Origin: Neocallimastix lanati (nom. inval.)
Taxonomy: Eukaryota > Neocallimastigomycota > Neocallimastigomycetes > Neocallimastigales > Neocallimastigaceae
Direction of reading: 5' to 3'
Length of the DNA: 64,000 bases
Assembly: GCA_016946835.1 (NCBI GenBank)
Contig: JACVTC010000226.1
Span: 64,001-128,000 of the forward strand
The position numbers and the translations under genes were made by a program. The notes beneath the pieces were generated by a model, which saw only the letters and a program-made list of their open reading frames with translations, had not been told where the DNA came from and ran no database searches. Shown here piece after piece: positions 55,398 through 64,000 of this stretch. Each line of letters starts with the position of its first letter. The first letter of the stretch is position 1.

Positions 55398-56444
55398 TTA
55401 ATATTTAAAAGAATTTAGAAAATAATATAATATAAAATATAATAATTATATTGTACCCAGCCATAGAAGCAGCTTCAGAAGCAACACCTTCTTGTAAACA
55501 ACCATCTCCACAAATAGTAAAAGTGTAGTTATTAAATAATTCGAATCCTGGACGGTTGAAAGTAGCAGCTAAGTGTTCTTCAGCAATAGCTAAACCGACA
55601 GCATTACTAATACCTTGACCTAATGGACCAGTAGTAACTTCAATACCATCAGTCATACCACGTTCTGGGTGACCTGGGGTACTTTTTTATATTAAATATT
55701 TAAATTTCAATATTAATTATTAATATATGACACTATTAAATTTTGAATATATCTATTTTACTATTAAAGACTTACATGCTCTTGTATTGTCTAAATTGCT
55801 TTAAGTCTTCTAAGGTAATTTTGTAACCTAATAAGTGGTTGATAACGTATTGAAGAGTACAACCATGACCATTAGATAAAACAAATCTATCACGATTAAT
55901 CTAATTTTTATATAAATAAAGAAATACGAAATACATAAACATAATGTATATATTTTTAATAATAAAATTTCTTGTTATTAAAATTTTCTAATAATAATAA
56001 AATTCGTATTAATAATATTAATTCTTTTTTCTTTTTAAATCAATAAAATATTATCATGATCAGTATTATTACTAATTTTACTATAACAATTTATATCAAT
56101 ATATATTATCTCCAAAAATATCATTAGTTTTTTTTTTATTGTCATATGTTTAAATGTATAATAATACTTTTTAAAAAAAAAAAAAAAAAAAATAATATGC
56201 TCATATATATTTAATAAAAATTAAATTAGAATATGAATATAATTCTAATATGACATAAATAGTTTACCCATTGAGAATTATTTGGATTACACTTAAAGAA
56301 TCTGGTAAATAAAACGTGAGCCATTGGAGCACAACCCATAGGGGCACCTGGGTGACCAGAGTTGGCTTTGTTTACCATATCACAGGCAACCATACGAATA
56401 GTGTTTACAGCACGTTTATCTACCTCAGTAAATGAATTAACCAT
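52142..56444 (-). CDS. Transketolase, 11 exons
   Basis: Thiamine-diphosphate enzyme moving two-carbon units between ketose and aldose phosphates in the cytosolic non-oxidative pentose phosphate pathway. Exons, in transcript order: 56268-56444, 55776-55900, 55457-55681, 55156-55214, 54825-54987, 54427-54562, 54133-54231, 53845-53942, 53522-53642, 53232-53374, 52142-52889; all ten introns are GT-AG, 94-367 bp, and phases join into 697 codons. Landmarks: HPGAP with His31, SNGH with His71, TPGH with His105, the ThDP motif GDG (159-161) with Asn190, VHGSP, GVREHAM (cofactor-activating Glu), [16 protein letters not shown], and RQNLPQL. Length fits the family (about 680) plus roughly 25 extra basic residues at the end ([21 protein letters not shown]). 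No targeting peptide. In a gut fungus it would serve xylose use; that is inference. Confidence 0.95.
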
Positions 56445-56548
56445 TTTTTTCTTTTTTTATTTTTTATATATATCTATTTATTTTTTTAATATAAAAATAG
56501 TAATAATAAATTTTAAGCGTAACTGGTTTAAATTAGTCTTCTTCTCTC

Positions 56549-56557
56549 TTTTTTATA
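56549..56557 (-). promoter_or_regulatory. Possible TATA box of the transketolase gene
   Basis: TATAAAAAA on the minus strand about 105 bp upstream of the ATG, followed by an AG-rich GAGAGAAGAAGAC stretch. In such AT-rich DNA TATA-like words are common, so support is weak. Confidence 0.35.
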
Positions 56558-56983
56558 CTCTTTTTTTAAAATTTTAAAAGTGTTAATATAATTAAAATAT
56601 TAATATATTTATATGGTAATCATTATTACTTATTCAATTAATCTATATTTAAACATCTATAACTCTATATATAAGATTTTATTTGAATTATATTATATAT
56701 ATATTATATATATACTATTAATTTTTATTATACCATTATAATAGCTATTATTATAAATAATATTATAAATAATATCATATATATTTTATATATTTTAAGT
56801 ATATTATAACATAAATAATATTATAAATAATATCATATATTTTAAATATATTATTATTATATTTTCTACATGTTTATGGTTAAATCAATCATAAATTAAA
56901 TTAAATCATATTTATTTATTAATAATTTTTTTTTAATATTTATTTATTAATAAATTTTTTTTTTTTAATATTTTATATTTTAC

Positions 56984-57020
<37 letters not shown>

Positions 57021-58079
57021 TTAATATAAAAAAATAAAGTTTAAATGAGGATAAAAATTTTTTTTAATTAGAAATTATTTCCAATTAAAATCAATGGATG
57101 ATCCAAATAAATATAAATTTTAATATTAATTGAAATAAAAAAAAAAAAACTTAATGGGATAATTGTTAAATGATTTCTATTTTTATTTATTTATTTATTT
57201 TAATTATTATTTATCTATTTATTTATTTATTCATCTATTTTTATTTATCTATTTATTTATTTTATTTAACTACTTTTATTTATTTATTTATTTATTTATA
57301 TTTAATGATTAATTATTTTTTTTATCATTATTCTATTACTATAATAAAATTTTAATAATAATAACAATAATAAATAATGAATAAATAAATTGTTTTTATG
57401 TTCTTTTATATGTTTTTAAGTATAGTAATATACTCTTATTATAGGAGTACTTTTAAGCCACAACATTTATCATTCCTATCATTTCTATCCTACCGTCAAC
57501 TTTTTACTGTATTATTACAACTGAAAAATCATACATGATGACTCAAATGTTATTAGTAGTAATTACAAAAATTTAAATATTGTTATGACTCAATCTGTAA
57601 AAATGATTTTTTATCCAATTTTTTTTCAAATATTTTCATTTTATAAATTATATACTATATAATAAAAAAAATTATAATATTGAAAAACTATAAAATAAAT
57701 GAATAAATAAAAATAATATAAATAAATATTTAAATAAATAAATAAAAATAATATAAATATTTAAATAAATCAATAAATATAAATCAATAAATATAAATAA
57801 ATAAATAAATAAATAAAAGTATTTTATGGTATAATTAATATTTCCAAAAATGTTTGAATACTTTAAAAAAAAAATTTTTTTTTCTTTTTATCATTTTTTT
57901 TTTTAAAAAAATTAATTTTTATCCCATTTAAAATTAAAATTAAATTTTTTTTTTAATAATTTTTATTTTTTTTTGTACAATGAAACAATGAAATTTATTC
58001 TTCTATTTTAGAATTAAATAAATATTTATTATAAAAAAAATAATGGAATTAATAATAAAATTAAATATTTCTCTATTTT

Positions 58080-58400
58080 ATAATACTTTATATTTTATAT
58101 TTATAATATTTATAATATTTTATATTTATAATATTTATAATATTTTATATTTATAATATTTATAATATTTTATATTTATAATATTTATAATATTTTATAT
58201 TTATAATATTTATAATATTTTATATTTTATATTATTTATAATATTTTATATTTATATTATTTATAATATTTTATATTTATATTATTTATAATATTTTATA
58301 TTTATATTATTTTATATTTATAATATTTTATATTTATAATATTTTATATTTTATATTTTATATTTGTAATATTTTATATTTATTATATTTTATACTATAT
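58080..58400. repeat. (TTTATAATATTTATAATATT)n-type tandem repeat
   Basis: More than ten imperfect copies of ATTTATAATATTTTATATTT-like units. Confidence 0.9.
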
Positions 58401-59019
58401 TAATATTTTACATTTATTATATTATATACTATATGAATATGATATTTAAATATATTAAATAAAAAATTTTGATCAACATTAAAAAAAATATATATTTATA
58501 AATATTTATTAAAATATATAATAAAATATATAATAAAATATATAATGAAATATTAATATATACAATTCTATTCATTTGTATATTAATAAAAAGTAAAAAT
58601 ATAAAGTGATAATAATATGAAGTGAAGGTACAAATATAATTATAAATATAAAAGTAATAATGGTAATAATAATAATATAAAAATATAAATAGGATATAAA
58701 AATACAACAATAATTCAAAAATTATTCAATGAATGAATGAATAAAATAATTTTTATTTCCCTTCTTCATATTCTTTATGCTTATTTTATTTTTATTTATT
58801 ATTATTAACGAATACTATTTTTTTCTATACTATAACATTAATAAATATTTATATTTAATATTTGTATATTTAATATTTATATAATGTATCTATAGAAATA
58901 TTTTAAAGGAAGGATGCAATTTAAAAAGGACATTATATCATTCTAAAAAGATAGGAAGGAAACTTTTCAATCTTGATCATAAATCTATCTCAAAATGTTA
59001 TCTGTTATTTAAGAATAAT

Positions 59020-59038
59020 AATGATGATAATGAAAACG

Positions 59039-59093
<55 letters not shown>

Positions 59094-59150
59094 TCTATAA
59101 TAATAATAATCTATAATAATAATAATAATAATAATAATATTCTTATTTAT
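59020..59150. repeat. (GATAAT)n / (AAT)n microsatellite
   Basis: Runs of GATAAT changing into AATAATAAT, with an inserted CTATAATAATAAT duplication. Confidence 0.9.
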
Positions 59151-59554
59151 ACTATTCTCAAAAGATTATTTTTTTTTTCTTTACCATAATAATAATAATA
59201 ACATTATTATTTTAAAGTAAACAGAATTAATATTATCATTTTTAATTTAATTTAATTTTTTTTTTTTTAGTCTTCTTTAATTTATTTTCTTTTTCCTTTT
59301 TTGTATCATTTAAAGAGGAGACATTTTTATATTTTTATATTTGATTTTTAATTTATTTTTTAATTTTTTTCAATTTTTAATTAACCAAAAAAAGTCAAAA
59401 TTAATTTGATGATGAGATAAAATCAGTTGTACAAAATTGTTAATAATTAAAATGAGTAATGTTGAGTAACAACTTTAATTAATAATAATTAAATAAATAA
59501 AATAAAATAAAATAAATAAATTTTAATATGTAAATATTAATTAATAATCCTATT

Positions 59555-59625
59555 TAAATATTTATTTAAATATTTATTTAAATATTTATTTAAATATTTA
59601 TTTAAATATTTATTTAAATAGTTCT
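59555..59625. repeat. (TTTAAATATTTA)n tandem repeat
   Basis: Six copies of TATTTAAATATT-like 12-mers, fully palindromic units. Confidence 0.85.
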
Positions 59626-60307
59626 GTATTATTATAATATTAAAATATAATCATGAATGAATGAATGAATGAAAAAAAAAAAGATTATTTTAAATAGTAA
59701 TAAAACATTATTTATTATTTATTATTTATTAGATATGATTAATTTAAAGTTTATTCATTAATATATATAATAATGTATTATAATATAGATTATATATGCA
59801 TGATTATATTCAAAATTGAATTATTTATTTAATCAAATCAAATTTTATTGGTTGATAATCAATTCAATTCACAAAAATAAAAAAAATAAAATAATTAAAT
59901 AATAATTAAATAATAAAATAATGAAATAATAATTAAATAATGAAATAATGAAATAATAATAAAATAATAAAATAATGAAATAATAATGAAATAATGAAAT
60001 AGTCATTTGATTAGAACTTTTAAATAAAAATTTTTACTTTCATCTTTACAAAATATAAAAATAATAAATATTAAATATAAATATAAATATTAAATAAATA
60101 GATAAATATTAAATAAATAGCTAAATATTAAATATTAAATAAATAAAAAAAATTTATGTTTATACTTTTATGTTAAGTATAATTTTAGATTGAAACAAAT
60201 AGAAATGAAAATTTTATTTAGTTATTTATTTATTTACTATTAATTAATTATATAAATTATATGCACTTTATATATTTATTAATAAATTTTTTTCTGTATT
60301 TATAATT

Positions 60308-60356
<49 letters not shown>

Positions 60357-60871
60357 AAAAATAATATTATTTATTATTCTTTCTCCCAGTTTTTTTTTTT
60401 TTTTTTTTTTTTTCTGATTTTTCTATTCTCTGTCTTAATTTCTAAAGATCGACAGAAGGTGAAACTGCTGCTTTTTATTTTATTTTATTTTATTCAATCT
60501 GTACTTTATATTTATATTTCTACTATTTTTTTTTATTATATTTTTATTTTATTTATTAATTTAGTAGATACATTTATAAAACTTTGTAATGAAAATAGAA
60601 GCTATGCTACTCATTAAACAATAATAAAAAATAAAATAAAATAAAAAATAAAATTATTATCTCTATCAATACATATTAAAATAAAATAAAAATAAAAATA
60701 AAAATAAAATAATAAAAATAGTAATAAATATGTTTTATTATTATTGATTATATTTATATAATAAACTTAATAATAATTTAAAAGGAACAAAAAAAAATAA
60801 AAAAAAAAAAAGTTATTATTTAACAATATAAAATGAAATATTTTAATTTTTGTCTTTATGAATAATTTAAT

Positions 60872-60903
<32 letters not shown>

Positions 60904-61589
60904 TAATAATAATAATTATAATAATAATTATAATAATAAATAATAAAAAAAATTAAATATAAATATATGTATTTAATCACAAAATTATTTAATGTATTAA
61001 AATTTAGAGTTTTAATAATTTTTAAAATATACATATATATTCATATAAATATATATTTATGTTTATCTATATAATTTTAGGTTAAAGATTTACTATTAAT
61101 AAAATTAATTTATATAAAGATATTGTTCATATTAAATAAATTTTTAAATATAACTACTGCTACGATAATGTTGATATAAGTAAACAGATGATTTGTTCAT
61201 ACAACAAAGAATAAATATATATATTTATATATTTATTTGAGATTAAATTTAAGTTCAAAAATTTTATTTTTTTTTTTTTTTTTTATTAACATTTAATATT
61301 TATATATTGTAAAAACCATTTGGTTATAAATTATTACTTAAAAAAAAAATTTATAGTAATAATTATAAAATATTGTTCACTAAATCTATGTACTATATTA
61401 AAAAATATAAAAAAAAAATTATTTAAAATTTTTGAGTATAATCCTACAAAGGATCAATCAAAAGATTTACACAAACAGTATATACATGGCAAAAAAAAAT
61501 TTTATTAATTAATAGAATTTCTAGTTTTTTTTTTCTTTTTTTTTTTTTCTTTTTTTTTTATTTATTTATTTATTATATTTCATTAAGTG

Positions 61590-61757
61590 ATAAAAAAGCG
61601 TATTAACCTAACCTTTTATTATTTTAAAAATAAATGATTGGAGTAACCTATCATAAAATAAATAAATTATTTTAATTGTTAGAATCAAATTGTATTTATA
61701 CATTATTTCTAACCTACATTTTCTATCTAAATCTTATTTTTAGGATGGTACCACAAA
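61590..61757 (-). mobile_element. LTR fragment, element-3 family, reverse orientation
   Basis: The reverse complement of about 61640-61757 resembles 34075-34160 (GTACCATCCTAAAAATAAG and ...TAGGTTAGAAATAAT). It ends at TTCT, the target duplication of the next LTR. Confidence 0.5.
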
Positions 61758-61762
61758 CTTCT

Positions 61763-63204
61763 TGATACGGGCTGGGGTTGAAACACTAAGATATTCAAAA
61801 CAAAAAAAAAATAAATATTAACACATAACTATAAAAATAAATTTGGAAACAAGAAAAAAAATTAAATTTTAAAATGTTCTTTATTTAAATTTAAAATTAA
61901 AATTATTTGTTCCCAGTATTAAAAAGAAAGATATTTATTCTTCTTTTTATACTTTTATTTTAATACATTTTATTTATTATTAATATATTCTTTATAAAAA
62001 AACTATTATAACTATTTTATTTTAATTTTTAACTATTATTTTAAATTATTTTTTAAAAAAAAAAATAACATTTATTAAATTAAAATATAAAAAATTAATT
62101 TGGAGCTTGTATCACGAAGGGCATTCCGGGCGGTAGCTTCTTCTTGATATTGTTATTCAGAGAGAGAATTATACAGAATTGATATTTTCTGTATTTTAGA
62201 TCATTTTTATTATTGGAATTCTTCTGTATTTTAGTTCATTTTTATTTTAATAAAGATTTAATTTATTTTTAATTTTTGTTTTATTTTTAGTTTATTTCAA
62301 AGGTTTTAGAAAATATTATACAGAAACTTATAATTCTGTATTTTACAATCAAATATTTATTGAAATAGGTTTTTATTATTCTTAATATAAAAATAAGAAT
62401 TAGTAATGATTTAAATATTATATAATTTTTAATAAGAATATTTAGTAATAATTTTTATTATATTTAATATTAATAAAATATTTAATAATTATTTTTATTA
62501 GATTTGATATTAATAAAAGATTTTAATAAGAATATTTAATAATAATTTTTATTATATTTGATATTAATAAAAGAATTTTATAAGAATATTTAATAATAAT
62601 TTTTATTATAAAAGATTTTAATAAGAATATTTAATAATAATTTTTATTATATTTAATATTAATAAAAGATTTTTATTAGAATATTTAATAATTTTTATTA
62701 TATTTAATATTAATAAAAGATTTTAATAAGAATATTTAATAATAATTTTTATTATATTTAATATTAATAAAAGAAATTTATAAGAATATTTAATAATCAT
62801 TTTTATTATATTTGATATTAATAAAAGATTTTAATAAGAATATTTAATAATAATTTTTATTAGATTTGATATTAATAAAAGAATTTTATAAGAATATTTA
62901 ATAATAATTTTTATTATAAAAGATTTTAATAAGAATATTTAATAATAATTTTTATTATAAAAGATTTTAATAAGAATATTTAATAATAATTTTTATTATA
63001 TTTGATATTAATAAAAGATTTTAATAAGAATATTTAATAATAATTTTTATTATAAAAGATTTTAATAAAAATATTTAATAATAATTTTTATTATATTTGA
63101 TATTAATAAAAGATTTTAATAAGAATATTTAATAATAATTTTATTTTATTATTATTAAGAGTATTTAATAGGAAATACAAGGTATTTAGTGACACCCCGT
63201 ATCA
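61763..63204 (-). mobile_element. Solo LTR, inverted relative of 29717-31616
   Basis: TGATACGGG...CCCCGTATCA ends, 4-bp duplication TTCT (61759-61762 and 63205-63208). Reverse complement of the 29717-31616 LTR, including the GC-richer island (62106-62142), the TATA-like site near 61945 and a shorter run of the 54-bp minisatellite (62390-63150). Confidence 0.8.
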
Positions 63205-63207
63205 TTC

Positions 63208-64000
63208 TGTAATAACACAAAATTAATACTTAACTTTTATTAAAATAACAATAATTGATAAAAAATATTTCGAGTTTATTAAGAAATTTTATTATATATT
63301 ATTTTCTAAATAATAACTCTTGATTTTTATTTTATAGAAAAAATCAAGGTTATTTATAATTTTTTTTGTTCATAATCTTAAAAGTTATTCTTTCAGGAAA
63401 AAGATTATGAGAAAAAACCTGAAAGATAAAATAAATTAATTATTTATTATTTAATATAATTTAATATTATTTAATATTATTTAATATTATTTAATATTAT
63501 TTAATATTATTTAATATTGGCAATTAACCAATATTTTATGAAATTATTTATTATGATGTTTTAAGTTTATAATTATTAACTAATTTTATATTAATTTAAT
63601 ATTAATTATATTAATATTAAATGTTTTAATATAATTAATCACGTATTATTGTTAATGATAAATCAAATGATTAATTATTTATATTAAATAGAAATTGGTT
63701 ATTAATTAAAGATATTGTTTATATTTCATAATAATTAATTATTAATTAGTTAAAAAATTAATTTTATCAATTAATAATTATTTTTATTTTATTATTTAAT
63801 AACAATTATTAAAATTATAGTATATTAAATAATATTAAGTGTTATTTTATTGAAAAATTATTTAAATCTTAATTAATAATAAAAATAAATATAATATTTA
63901 TATTATATTTGGTTAAGTGTGACTAATTAATTAGTCAACATTTACACATTCTTGTTATGGTTCGAGGAATTCAAAAAAAAAAATTATATAATATTAAAAC
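63208..64000 (-). mobile_element. LTR of the structured-U3 family, copy f (runs off the window)
   Basis: Starts TGTAATAACAC right after TTCT. It has a CTTGATTTTT/AAAAATCAAG hairpin (63317-63350), TATAAAT-like signal, and interleaved TAATCTT/AAGATTA and TCTTTCAGG/CCTGAAAGA helices (63370-63430). The later hairpins are missing, replaced by (TTAATATTAT)n at 63460-63520. Confidence 0.5.

Larger units (their letters stand above)
56560..61590. other. Intergenic low-complexity DNA without a supported gene
   Basis: Five kilobases of mostly A and T. Contents: poly(A) near 56984-57014, TTTA/ATTT runs (57176-57300, 60306-60355), AATA runs (57700-57815), the repeats listed separately, and a slightly less AT-rich stretch at 57420-57600 (GCCACAACATTTATC..., TACCGTCAACTTTTTACTG) that may belong to the transketolase promoter region. 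All ORFs are short Tyr/Phe/Ile strings from repeats. Confidence 0.65.

Noticed and set aside
55405-55656. Single-exon fragments of transketolase (55405-55656, 56226-56444, 52142-52831) as separate genes
   Set aside because: They join in frame through GT-AG introns into one 697-codon transketolase.
57170-57355. Hydrophobic ORFs such as the Ile/Tyr/Phe-rich frames at 57170-57355 and 58429-58710
   Set aside because: Products of TTTA and ATAATATT microsatellites; no complexity or start context.

Overview
The window is eukaryotic, overwhelmingly A/T, and full of homopolymer runs and microsatellites. The only ordinary cellular gene I can support is a transketolase on the minus strand (52142-56444), split into 11 exons by short AT-rich GT-AG introns; its protein is most like fungal transketolases. 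Extreme AT content, (TTTA)n-type repeats and a fungal-type enzyme suggest an anaerobic gut fungus (Neocallimastigomycota). That is an inference: a dictyostelid-like AT-rich genome with tRNA-targeting retrotransposons is the main alternative.

About 1-51330 is a nested retrotransposon cluster with three interacting classes. (1) Single-ORF LINEs on the minus strand with APE endonuclease, reverse transcriptase and CCHC finger. Subfamily A has one intact 1361-codon copy (46514-50599) and one decayed full-length copy (11995-16940). Subfamily B has decayed or truncated copies at 1-1780, 36196-41090 and 44163-46344. (2) Short units, also minus strand, built from a LINE-5'UTR-like leader, a complete 82-nt tRNA-Ser(GCT), a body, a LINE-B-like 3' tail and poly(A). 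Six tRNA copies are present, and units are nested head to tail. (3) LTR retrotransposons and solo LTRs piled up just upstream of the tRNAs: in five of six units the first LTR starts 13-15 bp from the tRNA 5' end, like Ty3 or Dictyostelium DGLT-A targeting.

The best-preserved LTR element (17219-23384) has nearly identical 1.1-kb LTRs, a primer-binding site, a deeply folded leader, a roughly 77-nt poly(A) run directly against the gag ATG, gag with a zinc knuckle, and a -1 frameshift signal (slippery T TTA AAT plus hairpin) into a pol reduced to protease and a gutted RNase H. A related element at 5640-9050 has the same frameshift arrangement. Two shorter elements (23389-26221 and 34070-36190) carry one lysine-rich ORF and no pol. 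A family of solo LTRs shares a block of palindromes and a pseudoknot-like pairing whose helices covary between six copies.

The LINEs can plausibly move the tRNA units, which share their 3' tail; the units supply tRNA 5' flanks that LTR elements land in; and the LINEs insert in the unit bodies. Target-site duplications let the order of several insertions be read. About 56445-61590 is intergenic low-complexity DNA with no gene I can support. The right end (about 61590-64000) is another group of LTRs, mostly in the opposite orientation. All boundaries were read by eye.
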